Below, one piece after another: positions 24,195-34,152 of a DNA stretch of 48,428 bases. Position numbers and translations under genes: made by a program. Source of the DNA: a bacterium UBP6_UBA1177 (lineage in GTDB: Bacteria; UBP6; UBA1177); contig DBYV01000007.1 in NCBI GenBank assembly GCA_002310995.1, positions 2,203-50,630 of the forward strand, written 5' to 3'. The notes under the pieces are model-generated. The model was not told the origin of the DNA. It worked only from the letters and a program-made list of their open reading frames with translations, and did not search any database. Every line of letters starts with the position of its first letter. Within the stretch, counting starts at the first letter, position 1.

Positions 24195-26072
24195 ATGCCT
24201 AAAATTTTTGTCTTTTTAATGGTTTTCGTTTTCTGCTTCACGCTTTGGCCTCAGGAAGCACCTGAAGAAGAAGCCAAAACTGACAAAGCTACCGAAGAAA
24301 CTGTTGCAATAGAAAACGGGCAAAAAGAAGAGTCTGCTGAACCGGCAACAGAAACAGAGCAGACGGAAAAACCTTCCGAAACTCAGGCAGAGGAAACAGA
24401 GCAGACGGAAGAACCTGCTGAAAATGCCGAAGAAAGCAAGGAGACTCCTTCCGAGAACACTGAAACTCCCGAAAAAGAAGATGAACTTCAGGACGGGCAG
24501 GAATTTATTGCTGAAGAAGAACCTGTCACCGATGCTCCTCTCGTAAAAATCCAACAGGGAAAACCTGTAAAATATTTCGAACTTTACGGTTACTTCAATG
24601 TTGCCAACACCTTCTCATACAACATGAAACTCAGCGGCAACAACCCGTACATGACTTCCAGAAATACAATAAACAAAGTAGTAACAGACGAAACCACCGG
24701 TGAAAAAGTGACACGTTCGACAAACGAGCACGTTCTGAACTGGGCTTGGCTCAAACTACACCTTGAACCCGTGATAAACATTGCCGAAACAATGGAAATT
24801 CACACGAAACTTTCGATTTTCGGCAACACCGCAATGGGTGCAGACAACTATGAATTTGACAAAAAAGAGAACGGGCTTCTGCGTGATGCTCAGCTTTCCA
24901 CCTCGGCAAACATAGTTTTTGAAGGCCTCTGGGGCGTTTTCGACACTCCGATCGGCCAGCTCAAAGTCGGAAGAATGCCTTTCAACTGGGGTCTCGGAAT
25001 CCTTTACAGCGACGGCAACAAATTCAATTCTCTTTCGAGCGGCAACTATCTCGACAGAATCCAGCTCACGATACCTATCATGGGATTCAAGCTTATCCCC
25101 GCTTTCGACCTTGCTTCGACAGGACTTTTGGACAAATATCACGACTACTTTATTGACGCTTCGCAGAAAGACGACGGCTTCAATGTCAGCCTTATGTTCA
25201 CAATGCAGGAAGATGATCCGGCCGTTCTCGAAAACAAAATTCTCAATGAAAAAACGGTTGTTGAAGTCGGTGCAATGGTCATGTTCTCATGGAAAAACAC
25301 CGTTTCGGGCGAATGGACTAAATCAGAGGAAAACGACGGATATGTAGAACCGACAGATGACCACTTCGTTGATCCGGACACAGTCTATGCCTACACCGGA
25401 CAAGGTGCAAAACTTTGGAAATTGGATGCATGGCTGAATCTTTACTACAAGATTTTTGCATTAAAAACCGAGCTTGCCTTCCTCACAGGAACAATCGGAA
25501 AAGTCCGCTTGGATGACGGCAGGGAAAAATCTGTAAAAACACAGATGGTCGGCTGGGCAGTTGATTTGGGCTTCCGCGTAATTCCGAAAAAATTCCATAT
25601 CGGCCTCCTTACAGGTATCGCTTCTCCGGACGATGCCGAAAAAGTTCAGGGCGACTCGTGGAGCGTTCCTGGGAATTCTATCAACAACTCTTCGACAAGA
25701 AGCGACAGAACTGTTGAAAACTTCCGCTTCAACAAGGATTATAATTTCAATTCGGCTTTGTGGAATCAGTTCCTCGGCAGATTTACAGCAGGTTACTACG
25801 CAAGTTTAACCGGCACCTACTTCTTCCTTGACGACCTCAAAGGATATCTCGGCCTCACCTACACGATGGCACTTAAAGAAAAGAATTCTCTGGGCGGCAA
25901 AGGCCTTCCGAATGCGCTTGAGCCTTTTATAGGCATAGATTATGCAAACAAAAGCGGAATGCGTACAGGCTTGAGATACCAGTTCGGCGTTCCATTCTCC
26001 GGCCTTGACACAGACGAGCACGATGCTTCGTTCTTCCACTATCTGAATGTTTATCTCGGCGTAGTTTTCTAA
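24195..26072 (+). CDS. Outer-membrane beta-barrel protein, resembling TIGR04551
   Basis: The 625-aa product has a signal peptide (MPKIFVFLMVFVFCFTLWPQ), a Glu/Thr/Pro-rich acidic spacer from about 20 to 118, then a long series of alternating hydrophobic strands. The C-terminal strand VYLGVVF ends in Phe, as expected for barrels inserted by BAM. The opening of the barrel (YFELYGYFNVANTFSYN) and VGRMPFNWGLGILYSDGN resemble the myxobacterial family TIGR04551, of unknown function. GGAGGG serves the ATG, nine bases after the ACT gene. The acidic spacer could reach into the periplasm or bind cations; that is speculation. A porin-like role is possible. Confidence 0.8.
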   Translation: MPKIFVFLMVFVFCFTLWPQEAPEEEAKTDKATEETVAIENGQKEESAEPATETEQTEKPSETQAEETEQTEEPAENAEESKETPSENTETPEKEDELQDGQEFIAEEEPVTDAPLVKIQQGKPVKYFELYGYFNVANTFSYNMKLSGNNPYMTSRNTINKVVTDETTGEKVTRSTNEHVLNWAWLKLHLEPVINIAETMEIHTKLSIFGNTAMGADNYEFDKKENGLLRDAQLSTSANIVFEGLWGVFDTPIGQLKVGRMPFNWGLGILYSDGNKFNSLSSGNYLDRIQLTIPIMGFKLIPAFDLASTGLLDKYHDYFIDASQKDDGFNVSLMFTMQEDDPAVLENKILNEKTVVEVGAMVMFSWKNTVSGEWTKSEENDGYVEPTDDHFVDPDTVYAYTGQGAKLWKLDAWLNLYYKIFALKTELAFLTGTIGKVRLDDGREKSVKTQMVGWAVDLGFRVIPKKFHIGLLTGIASPDDAEKVQGDSWSVPGNSINNSSTRSDRTVENFRFNKDYNFNSALWNQFLGRFTAGYYASLTGTYFFLDDLKGYLGLTYTMALKEKNSLGGKGLPNALEPFIGIDYANKSGMRTGLRYQFGVPFSGLDTDEHDASFFHYLNVYLGVVF

Positions 26073-26095
26073 GATTTTTTAAATTTTCAGAAATT

Positions 26096-26581
26096 TTATC
26101 TGACACAGTAAACGTTGTAAGCCATAATCATTTTAGCTTCGGAAATTCTGGCGTTGTTGAAGCTGATTACCCAATAATGGTCTGTGTCGGTTCTCTGTGA
26201 TGATGACCAGAACCAGCCTTTGCCTTTGAGTTTCATGCGTCCTTTTCTGCAACCGCGGCATGTCTCTTTGTTGTAATCATTTATGGTGAGTTTGTTGTTT
26301 GTTTCGCTGATTCCGCAAGTGCCGCCTGTTGCGCTTTCAGGGCAATTTTCAACAAGTGTGCGCAGTTCGTCGATTGTCGGAAGCCGCCAATCGGTGTAGC
26401 CATCTTCCTTGATGTTTTTGCAATACCATTCGGCTTCTTTCCAGATAATTTTTGTAGCCGGATTCTTAGACCACTGCAAAGCTCTTTTTTCTGCCGGTTT
26501 CTGTGCTGGAGCAGCATTTTCTGCAAAAACGAAAAGAAAGCTGAAAACGACTGCAAGCAACAGCAATGTGATTTTTTTCAT
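26096..26581 (-). CDS. Exported DUF1566 (Lcl-like) protein
   Basis: The 161-aa protein has a signal peptide (MKKITLLLLAVVFSFLFVFA) and one DUF1566/Lcl domain: WYCKNIKEDGYTDWRLPTID, then ELRTLV, FWSSSQRTDTDHYWVISF and a final YNVYCVR. The fold is related to C-type lectins; in Legionella the Lcl protein binds sulphated polymers. Six Cys residues suggest disulfides. GGAGG stands before the ATG at 26581, behind a strong promoter. It is convergent with the barrel gene, with 23 bases between stops and no clear terminator. Binding target unknown. Confidence 0.85.
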   Translation of the reverse strand: MKKITLLLLAVVFSFLFVFAENAAPAQKPAEKRALQWSKNPATKIIWKEAEWYCKNIKEDGYTDWRLPTIDELRTLVENCPESATGGTCGISETNNKLTINDYNKETCRGCRKGRMKLKGKGWFWSSSQRTDTDHYWVISFNNARISEAKMIMAYNVYCVR

Positions 26582-26620
26582 TTTTTCCTCCGAAAGTTAA
26601 TTAAAACCAAAAACGGCCGT

Positions 26621-26649
26621 GTTATATAAATTAGTAGATTTTGTGTCAA
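26621..26649 (-). promoter_or_regulatory. Vegetative promoter of the DUF1566 gene
   Basis: TTGACA (26644-26649), a 17-base spacer and TATAAC (26621-26626), minus strand, 40 bases before the ATG. Confidence 0.75.
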
Positions 26650-26689
26650 GGAATTCAAACCGTGAAGCAAACCGGTCATAATCTGAAAA

Positions 26690-26798
26690 ATTTCTACTTT
26701 TTTTAAAAAATTATCAGAAAAAACGGCCTAACATGTAACTAAACTGTTGTGTTTCAGTTCTTTTTGTATAAAATCTTTCGTTCTTTAGCGGGGTCGTC
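26690..26798 (+). promoter_or_regulatory. Conserved leader of beta-propeller lipoprotein 1
   Basis: Shared with the leaders at 31030 and 35648: an AT-rich run, TTATCAGAAAAA, a short variable part, then AACTAAACTRTTGTGTTT. A promoter TTGTGT (26747-26752), 16 bases, TAAAAT (26769-26774) sits in it. The last 43 bases through the ATG are identical to those at 31101-31143. Confidence 0.75.
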
Positions 26799-29567
26799 AT
26801 GAAAAAAATCGTCAAATTTTTCACAGCTTTTGTGATTTTTCTTTTCATTTTTACTGCGTGCAGCGGCAAAGGAAATTCAGGGAAACAGGAAATTTCCGAC
26901 GATGATTCTGAAAATCAGGTTTCGGACAGTGATGAAATTCCAGACAATGATCCGGAAAATCATACTCCTGAACGAGAGGAATATCCGGGTGACGGCACTG
27001 AAAAGTATATTACGTTCACAGCCCCGTATTCCACCGACAATAATGATGATGAAGAATACGAGTCTCCTGATGCTGAGGCTGCCGCTGATGCAGAGGAAAG
27101 CTGCGATTACTCAGGCAACGGTTACAAATATGCCGGACTTACCGGAAACAACGAGGCTCTGAATGCAATCGCCGAAGCAGACAAATATAAGTTGGACGGA
27201 AACACCCTCTGGCTGACAAACAAATACAAAGGTTTGATTTCAGTTGATGTGAGCGATCCGAACAATCTGAAAGTCCTTGATACTCTCAAATTTAAAGGAA
27301 ATATCGGAGAAATGTATATTTTGAACGGAAAACTTTATCTTCTTGTCAGCAATACCAACGAAAGTCTCGATGAAAACGGACTTTTCAACGGCAGCACCGT
27401 AACCTCAAAAATATTTGCTGTAAATGCTGCAGATCCTTCAAACATTTCCGTTGTCGGCGAATTGGAAATGAATGGTGAAATAACTGATTCCGGACTGAAG
27501 GGAGAAATAATTTATATTGCTGCGACAGAATATGAGCTGAATCCTAATCCATGCGAGTCGTCATATAGTAGAAAGAATCAGATTTCCGTAGTGTCTGTGG
27601 ATATTAAAGATCCTGAAAATTTAAGTATAATTGACAAAGATTACGTTTCAATCGAAAGCTGCTGTCCTTATATCTACATTTCAGAAAAATCTGTTTATGT
27701 TGCCTACAACAGCGCGAATTTGGTTGTAACGAGGTTTGATATCAGCGACATTTCGGGAAAAATCGCAAAAAAAGCCTCTTTCGACGTAGAAGGATATATC
27801 TTCGACATTTCAAAAATGTATGAACTGAATGGTGTTTTTTATGCTTTGTCCTGTTCCGACTATTCCGGCTCAGGTAACGCCATACTTGAAAGTTTCGATG
27901 TCAGCGGTCCAGAGGCCAAAAGACTCGGCAAATCGGTTCTTACGGCGGAAGATAAATTATATGACTCCAGCTTCTTGGGAGACAGACTTTATGCCGGAGA
28001 CTCATCATCATACGACGTAGTTCCTTTCAGCATAATAGATATCTCGGATCCCGGGAATTTTGTGAAACTCGGGGAACTTGAATTATCTGGTGGAATGAAA
28101 CCTGTCAAAGCCATAGGAAACTACATTTTTACAACAGCTCCGGGTTTTAACGGAATTTGTCTCTATGATGTTTCTGATCCTCAGAAACCTAAAGAAATAG
28201 ATCGGTTGTCGGGAGGAGGACAGAAGAATTCGGAAACTTTAGATATTTTTGAAAGTGAAGGACTGATTGTCGACCCGAGGGGAACAAGTGTTTATTTTGT
28301 CGATTTTGATTTAAACAGAGGGTTTAGAATGCGCGGGTCTGTTGTATCGAGAACTCCGATAGAACGCGGTATAGTTGCCGGAAATATTGTTTTCGGCATG
28401 AGCGATACGGAAATTTTATCGGTTGATATAAATGACCGCGATAATCCGAAACTGCTTTCAGACAAGATTCTTGCCGAAGATATCAGTTTGATCTCGAAAT
28501 GCCGCGAAAATATCTGCGGACAGACAGATCTCGGTCTCAGTGTGTATAACACGGAAACGGATTTGATTTGGAAAAGCAGCATTAGCGGCAATTCATCGGC
28601 ATTTCTGAAAAACAACAACTATATTTACTTCAACCGTTCAGCTTACGGCGGGACTGAAAACATCAAATTTCAGGTGGTAAAAATCAACGAGGAGCCTCCT
28701 TTTGAAGATCTCGGAGAGACTTTTATCGATTTCTATTACGACTACTTTTTTATCAACTCTGTTTCGGAAAACAATGTCATTGCGACACGCATCATAGACC
28801 GCAGCAACACAAAGAATCAAAAAATCGCCTTTTTAAACATGAATGATCCGGGCAAAAAGGTAAAATCTGTCAAATTTGATTTTGAATACGAATTCCTGAG
28901 TCTTCTTTGGAAAGAATTTTTGACATCCGGCAGCAGATTCTGGACAAGCGGATGCAGACTCAAAAAGGCCGATCCGGAAAACGGAGACCAGTATTACTGC
29001 TATGTGCTGCCGTTCGATGCCAGCAATCCTTCGGAACCTAAAGCAGAAAAAAGGATCAACATTCCTGGCGAACTTGAGGCAGTCAGCGATGACGGCAGAT
29101 ACTTTTACACAAAAACTCCGGTCATTGACGAAAAATATGATTTTTACGTTCTCGAAATCGATTACGCTAACTCAGAGGCGAATGTAGTCAGAAAATACAC
29201 TTTGGATTCTCATGGTGTTTATGTCAAAAACGACGTCATATTCTTGATCCATGTCAGATCTTACGGCGGCTGGACCGGCTGTGTTGATGATTCTTACAAT
29301 TCTTACGACATCAAAGTTGTTTCTGCAGTTTCCGGCAAAGAACTATTCTCTGGAACTTTTGAACATGCAAAACTCTGGAATGTTGAGAACGGCGGAATCG
29401 CAGTTCTCCAGGGACGCGACAAACTTTACTACATTTCGAAAGACGGCAAATCAACGCAACTTACCTTCAGCACGGATGCGGTGTGGAAAAACACAATGCT
29501 GTTTATGAGTGACAGGCTCTACATTTCAGCGGGATATGAAGGAATCTATTCTTTTGATTTGAAATAA
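26799..29567 (+). CDS. Beta-propeller lipoprotein 1 (LVIVD/PF09826-like)
   Basis: The 922-aa lipoprotein has lipobox FTAC (Cys21), an Asp/Glu-rich linker and the short motif YPGDGTEKYIT shared with its two paralogues. A large beta-propeller-like region follows (from about 125), with repeats such as GNTLWLTNKYKGLISVDVSDP and GNIGEMYILNGKLYLLV. These match the LVIVD repeat and the family of secreted proteins with C-terminal beta-propeller (PF09826/COG4880 type). Conserved late landmarks are FWTSGCRLKK and RINIPGELEAVS, and it ends GIYSFDLK. No catalytic motif is visible; surface binding is a guess. GGGG lies before the ATG. It is followed by 33-bp repeats and an ATPase gene. Confidence 0.88.
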   Translation: MKKIVKFFTAFVIFLFIFTACSGKGNSGKQEISDDDSENQVSDSDEIPDNDPENHTPEREEYPGDGTEKYITFTAPYSTDNNDDEEYESPDAEAAADAEESCDYSGNGYKYAGLTGNNEALNAIAEADKYKLDGNTLWLTNKYKGLISVDVSDPNNLKVLDTLKFKGNIGEMYILNGKLYLLVSNTNESLDENGLFNGSTVTSKIFAVNAADPSNISVVGELEMNGEITDSGLKGEIIYIAATEYELNPNPCESSYSRKNQISVVSVDIKDPENLSIIDKDYVSIESCCPYIYISEKSVYVAYNSANLVVTRFDISDISGKIAKKASFDVEGYIFDISKMYELNGVFYALSCSDYSGSGNAILESFDVSGPEAKRLGKSVLTAEDKLYDSSFLGDRLYAGDSSSYDVVPFSIIDISDPGNFVKLGELELSGGMKPVKAIGNYIFTTAPGFNGICLYDVSDPQKPKEIDRLSGGGQKNSETLDIFESEGLIVDPRGTSVYFVDFDLNRGFRMRGSVVSRTPIERGIVAGNIVFGMSDTEILSVDINDRDNPKLLSDKILAEDISLISKCRENICGQTDLGLSVYNTETDLIWKSSISGNSSAFLKNNNYIYFNRSAYGGTENIKFQVVKINEEPPFEDLGETFIDFYYDYFFINSVSENNVIATRIIDRSNTKNQKIAFLNMNDPGKKVKSVKFDFEYEFLSLLWKEFLTSGSRFWTSGCRLKKADPENGDQYYCYVLPFDASNPSEPKAEKRINIPGELEAVSDDGRYFYTKTPVIDEKYDFYVLEIDYANSEANVVRKYTLDSHGVYVKNDVIFLIHVRSYGGWTGCVDDSYNSYDIKVVSAVSGKELFSGTFEHAKLWNVENGGIAVLQGRDKLYYISKDGKSTQLTFSTDAVWKNTMLFMSDRLYISAGYEGIYSFDLK

Positions 29568-29576
29568 TCTGAAAAA

Positions 29577-29668
29577 ACTCGCTTGAAAAAGTGTATGTTT
29601 TTCTTGAAAACTCGCTTGAAAAAATGTATGTTCTACTTAAAAACTCGCTTGAAAAAGTGCGTTTTGAG
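29577..29668 (+). repeat. Three direct repeats at exact 33-bp period before ATPase 1
   Basis: Units begin ACTCGCTTGAAAAA at 29577, 29610 and 29643, followed by GTGTATGTTTTT in the first two. Thirty-three bases is 11 codons, and two forward frames stay open through all copies. One encodes LKKCMFFLKTR-type units and ends in TAG directly before the ATPase ATG. The core resembles the repeats at 35526-35624. Confidence 0.9.
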
Positions 29669-29681
29669 AGCGGAGGTTTAG

Positions 29682-31019
29682 ATGTTTCAACGAAAAATTA
29701 TCAATGAATTCAAGGCATGGAAAGATTCGACTGGCAAAAAGAAAGCTCTCGTCGTAAAAGGGATGAGGCAGATCGGCAAAACTTTCAGCGTTCTGAATTT
29801 TGCAAAAGTTGAATTTAAGAATGTGATCTACATCAATTTCAAGGAAAATGACTCGGCTCGGCAGATTTTTGACGGAGACCTGAGTGTTGACCGCATAACC
29901 ATGGATATTTCAGCACTTTTTCCGAAATCGCGCTTCGAAGCTGGAAAAACGGTGCTCATTTTTGATGAGATTCAGGAATGCGCCAATGCCAGAGCCAGCA
30001 TAAAACCGTTTATGGAAGACGGACGCTACGATATCATCGCAACGGGTTCGCTTCTCGGGATCAAAGGCTACAACAACAAAAAAACCAAAGGAATTCCGAC
30101 CGGTTTTGAGAGAATCGTCTATATGAAACCTATGGATTTCGAGGAATTTCTCTGGGCAAAAGGAGTCGGTGAAAACGTCGTATCCTATTTGAAAAAGTGT
30201 CTTGCAGACAAAATACCGGTAAGTACTGCGACCCACAATGCGATGCTGCGCTATTTCAAGGAATATCTTTGTGTCGGCGGGCTGCCCTACATTGTTGACC
30301 GTTTCGTTTTGACCGGCGACATGAATATTGTTTACAGTGAACAGCGCGATATTCTTGAGGAATACAAAGACGATTTCGGCAAACACCTTGATGAAAACGA
30401 AAACGAGAAAACAGATCTGCATCTTCTCGCGAGGATAAACCGCGTTTTTGATTCAATTCCGGCACAGCTTGCCAAAGAAAACAACAAATTTGTATATGCT
30501 TCTTTGGAAAAAGGAGCCAGAGCCGAAAAATATCAGGCTGCAATCCAGTGGCTTTACGACTGCGGAATCGTCAATATCTGCTACAATCTCTCAAATATTT
30601 CTGAGCCGCTCGAAGGCAACAAAATTGATTCCGTTTTCAAACTATATATGCAGGATTCCGGCTTGTTCACGGCAATGCTCGAAAAAGGTTCTGCTTTTAA
30701 AATTCTGAGCGGAGAACTCGGCATTTACAAAGGTGCAATCTTTGAAAATATTATTGCCGACTGCTTTTCAAAACAGAACCGTCCGCTCTATTACTTCCAC
30801 AAAAATTCAGGACTTGAGATAGATTTTGTGACAAAAGTTGCAGGAAAAACTGCTTTAATCGAAGTGAAAGCGACTACCGGCAACACAAAATCAGCAGACA
30901 CCGTGCTGAAAAATCCGCAATACGAAGTCGATATTTGCTACAAACTTTCGGAAAACAACATCGGAGTTTCCGGCAACAAAATCACATTGCCGTACTACAT
31001 GGCATTTCTCTTGGAATAA
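29682..31019 (+). CDS. AAA_14/DUF4143 ATPase 1
   Basis: The 445-aa protein is an archaeal-type P-loop ATPase with a C-terminal DUF4143 domain. Walker A is GMRQIGKT (27-34), Walker B VLIFDEIQE (91-98) and a sensor-like IIATGSLLG follows. The family landmarks MKPMDFEEFLWAKG, VGGLPYIVD and FDSIPAQLAKENNKF are present. The C-terminus has a restriction-endonuclease-like pattern EIDFVTK...ALIEVKAT (D...E-x-K). Such ATPases are common in anaerobes and archaea; their function is not established. GGAGG lies six bases before the ATG. It sits between two beta-propeller genes on the same strand, behind triplicate 33-bp repeats. No TA partner is visible. Confidence 0.9.
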   Translation: MFQRKIINEFKAWKDSTGKKKALVVKGMRQIGKTFSVLNFAKVEFKNVIYINFKENDSARQIFDGDLSVDRITMDISALFPKSRFEAGKTVLIFDEIQECANARASIKPFMEDGRYDIIATGSLLGIKGYNNKKTKGIPTGFERIVYMKPMDFEEFLWAKGVGENVVSYLKKCLADKIPVSTATHNAMLRYFKEYLCVGGLPYIVDRFVLTGDMNIVYSEQRDILEEYKDDFGKHLDENENEKTDLHLLARINRVFDSIPAQLAKENNKFVYASLEKGARAEKYQAAIQWLYDCGIVNICYNLSNISEPLEGNKIDSVFKLYMQDSGLFTAMLEKGSAFKILSGELGIYKGAIFENIIADCFSKQNRPLYYFHKNSGLEIDFVTKVAGKTALIEVKATTGNTKSADTVLKNPQYEVDICYKLSENNIGVSGNKITLPYYMAFLLE

Positions 31020-31029
31020 ACAAGACATA

Positions 31030-31140
31030 AAAATTCTCACTTTTTTAAAAAATTATCAGAAAAACCGGCACTTCATGCAACTAAACTATTGTGTTTAGGC
31101 TCTTTTTGTATAAAATCTTTCGTTCTTTAGCGGGGTCGTC
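31030..31140 (+). promoter_or_regulatory. Conserved leader of beta-propeller lipoprotein 2
   Basis: Same blocks as at 26690. Here CTAAAC (31081-31086) and GTTTAG (31093-31098) form a perfect dyad over the -35 region. TTGTGT (31089-31094), 16 bases, TAAAAT (31111-31116). Confidence 0.75.
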
Positions 31141-34100
31141 ATGGAAAAAATCATCAAATCTTTCGCAGTTTTTGCAATTTTTCTTTTCATTTTCACTGCG
31201 TGCAGCGGCGGTGGTTCAAAACAGGAATGTATTGCTGACACTGATAATGAAAATGAATCTGACAGTGATACTGACGGCGAAAAAAACAACTGTGAAAACG
31301 ATAGTGACAGCGAAAACACCGATGAAGATACGGAAGAGGATGAATACAAGGGCGACGGCACGGAACAATTTGTAACGCTTGGTTATGCATACAGTCCCGA
31401 TTCGACCTGCGAACGCGAAGAACCTGAAAGCGGCGAAGATGAATATGAAGAAAAGCCGGTTTATCCCGATATCTACAAAATTGACGGCGATATTCTCTGG
31501 CTGGCGAGCAAAGATAAAGGTCTGACTGCGGTTGATATCCACGATCCGAAAAATCTCAAGCTTCTCGGTTTTGTCCGATTTCCGGGAATCGTCAAGGAAA
31601 TTTATTTTAAGGACGATGTCTCTTACGTTGTTGTTGTCTATCCGAGTACAGAATACAGCTACGACTCAGGTGAAATTTACTCTTACACAAAATCTTACTC
31701 AAAAATCATAGCCGTTGACATAAAAGATCCTGAAAACATGTCCATTTTGAGTAAATTCGAAATAAAAGGAGAAATCGTCGGTTCTGTGCAGACAGGAGAT
31801 GTGATTTATGCTGCATCCCTCGAAAAAGGTTATTCGTGGAACGATTGCAGCGGTGACAGCGGATATGGCGGACTTGACAGAGTTGCGGTCATATCGATAA
31901 ATGTCAAAGACCCCGGAAATATCAAACAGGTTTACGGAGAAAGTGCAGACGGTGCCGATTTTACCACTGTGTATGTTTCGCAGAAAGCGGTATATGCCGC
32001 CGAAGCATATTTCTATGCCTGGAATCACGAGCATACTTTCGGTTATCCGATAATAAGGTTCGACATAAGCGACCCGGAAGGAGAAATCATCAAAAAAACC
32101 AATTTTTCGACCAAAGGATATCTGAATGCCGCATGGACAATGAAGGAAAAAGACGGCGTTCTCTACACTGTAACCACTTCCGACAACTGGGGAGGAACAT
32201 GCATTGTCGAAAGTTTTGATGTCGGCGATCCCGAAAATATAGAACAGATCGACTATCGGAAATTTTTATGGTCAAACAGCAGCAGTCCGCTAAGCGATGT
32301 CATATTCGACGGCGACAGAATTTATGCACTTACCACTTTTTTTCCGAAATATCCGCCTCTCGTCATCGACATTTCCGATCCGGCATACATCAGACTTCTG
32401 GGAGAACTCAAAGTACCGGAAAACACTTACAAAATTCTTGCAGTTAAAAACAACAAATTTCTTGCAGGATTTTCTTACTACAACTATGAAACGGCAAAAA
32501 TAGGCATGTACGATGCGGAAGATCCGGAAAACCCCAAAGAAATCAATACCGTTACGATCAAGAAAAATTCACGCATCGGCTATAGCACTGACGAATTCTA
32601 CAAAAAAGCATTCAAAGTTTACGATGAAGCAGGTCTGATCCTGTATCCCTATCTTGAGGATTTCAGTTCTGCGCGCCTGCAATACAAACTTCATCTTGTA
32701 GATTTCGATCAGGAAAAAGGTCTGAAAACACGAGGATTTATCGACTCTCGAAATGAAATGATATACGGAATCGCAGTCAATGACCTGATTTTCAGCGTAG
32801 GCGAAAAACACATCAGTGCGGTTGATGCAGCAGACCGCGACAATCCGAAAATCATGCATCGAATCTCCTTTGCGCCCTACTTTTCCAGTGCCGCAAAGTG
32901 CGGAAAATCGCTTTGTGTCGTCAAAGATTCGGAAGTTGAAGCATATAACGGCAAAACAGACGAAAAAATATGGAAAAGTACACCTTTCAGCGACAAAAAG
33001 AACAGCAACGATGACATAACACTGCTTAAAAACAGAAGTTACGCCTATATTTTCAAACACACAGACTTATATTATCCCTGGGATGAATTTACGACTGCTT
33101 ACTATGTCAGTGATGAAGAAAGTGAAACCGAAAACTTTACCCCTTATGTCAAAATCGTGAAATTAGGCGAAGAAGGTAGTTTCGAGGAAAGCGGGGAATT
33201 TCCGTTCAAAGCCGATACATCGACTAAAGGACTGCCCGTTCTTTCGGAAAACAACGCTCTCTCGATGTTCGCCATCAAATACGGCGAATTTGATGAAGAA
33301 GGCAACCGTCCTAAAGAACCGAAAATCAAATTTTTTGACTTGAACAGTCCCGAAAAAGGGATAAATGCCTCCGATTTTTACTTCGACTACGACAAGCTGA
33401 GCTGCGGACACAATATTTTTGCAACTGAAAACACCTTCTGGACAAGCGGCTGCAAACGCAAAAAAGCGAAAGAAAATGAAGCTGACGAATTTTTCTGCTA
33501 CGCACTTCCTTTTGATGCGGGCAATCCGGAAAACCCTAAAGCCGGAAAAAGGATCAATATTCCGGGAGAACTTGTCGGAATAAGCGAAAACGGAAAATAC
33601 TTATACACAACAACTCCGCGCACTTTCCGCAGAGAAGATCATACAGGCACGAACTGGAAAAACATCGATTCTTTTGATTTCTACATTTTAAAACTCAATG
33701 AAGACAAAAACGGCGTAACCGTTGTAAAACAAGAGACTTTTGACGATTCCTACAGCTCCATAAACAGTAAACTCAACACCGTTTTGAACTCGTTCTTCAT
33801 AAAAAATGACAAGGTTTTCTTCATCAAGGACTCAACCGGTGCCGACTGGAGCCAGTGCCGCTACAGAAACGATGCGCATTATGACATAAGGCTTGTTTCG
33901 TCAGAATCGGGAAAAGAGCTTTATCACGGCTCTTTTGAAAATATTATGGAGAGCGGCAGCGTCAAAGACGGCGGAATCATCCTCAAAACGACTGAAGACC
34001 TGATTTATATTGATGAAAACGGCAAATCAAAACATCTTGCTTCCCCTGCCGACATGAGCGGAATGATTCTTTCCGAAGCACAGCTGCTTGACGGCATAAT

Positions 34101-34149
34101 CCATATTCCGGCGGGCGATTACGGTTTTTATTCTTTTGATGTGAAATAA
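31141..34149 (+). CDS. Beta-propeller lipoprotein 2
   Basis: The 1002-aa paralogue has lipobox FTAC (Cys21), a linker dominated by Asp, Glu, Ser and Asn, and YKGDGTEQFVT. The propeller region contains GDILWLASKDKGLTAVDIHDP and the paired LVIVD-like units. FWTSGCKRKK, RINIPGELVGIS and a terminal YGFYSFDVK align with the other two copies. Signal peptide and leader are closest to copy 1, but the propeller bodies have diverged strongly. The same GCGGGGTCGTC precedes the ATG. It is convergent with ATPase 2, with three bases between the stops. Confidence 0.88.
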   Translation: MEKIIKSFAVFAIFLFIFTACSGGGSKQECIADTDNENESDSDTDGEKNNCENDSDSENTDEDTEEDEYKGDGTEQFVTLGYAYSPDSTCEREEPESGEDEYEEKPVYPDIYKIDGDILWLASKDKGLTAVDIHDPKNLKLLGFVRFPGIVKEIYFKDDVSYVVVVYPSTEYSYDSGEIYSYTKSYSKIIAVDIKDPENMSILSKFEIKGEIVGSVQTGDVIYAASLEKGYSWNDCSGDSGYGGLDRVAVISINVKDPGNIKQVYGESADGADFTTVYVSQKAVYAAEAYFYAWNHEHTFGYPIIRFDISDPEGEIIKKTNFSTKGYLNAAWTMKEKDGVLYTVTTSDNWGGTCIVESFDVGDPENIEQIDYRKFLWSNSSSPLSDVIFDGDRIYALTTFFPKYPPLVIDISDPAYIRLLGELKVPENTYKILAVKNNKFLAGFSYYNYETAKIGMYDAEDPENPKEINTVTIKKNSRIGYSTDEFYKKAFKVYDEAGLILYPYLEDFSSARLQYKLHLVDFDQEKGLKTRGFIDSRNEMIYGIAVNDLIFSVGEKHISAVDAADRDNPKIMHRISFAPYFSSAAKCGKSLCVVKDSEVEAYNGKTDEKIWKSTPFSDKKNSNDDITLLKNRSYAYIFKHTDLYYPWDEFTTAYYVSDEESETENFTPYVKIVKLGEEGSFEESGEFPFKADTSTKGLPVLSENNALSMFAIKYGEFDEEGNRPKEPKIKFFDLNSPEKGINASDFYFDYDKLSCGHNIFATENTFWTSGCKRKKAKENEADEFFCYALPFDAGNPENPKAGKRINIPGELVGISENGKYLYTTTPRTFRREDHTGTNWKNIDSFDFYILKLNEDKNGVTVVKQETFDDSYSSINSKLNTVLNSFFIKNDKVFFIKDSTGADWSQCRYRNDAHYDIRLVSSESGKELYHGSFENIMESGSVKDGGIILKTTEDLIYIDENGKSKHLASPADMSGMILSEAQLLDGIIHIPAGDYGFYSFDVK

Positions 34150-34152
34150 TCA

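Noticed and set aside
29577..29668. CRISPR array
   Set aside because: Only three imperfect copies, directly adjacent, with no unique spacers and no cas genes.
29682..31019. Toxin-antitoxin reading of the ATPase
   Set aside because: DUF4143 ATPases are sometimes grouped with defence or TA genes, but no small partner or toxin fold is visible beside either copy.
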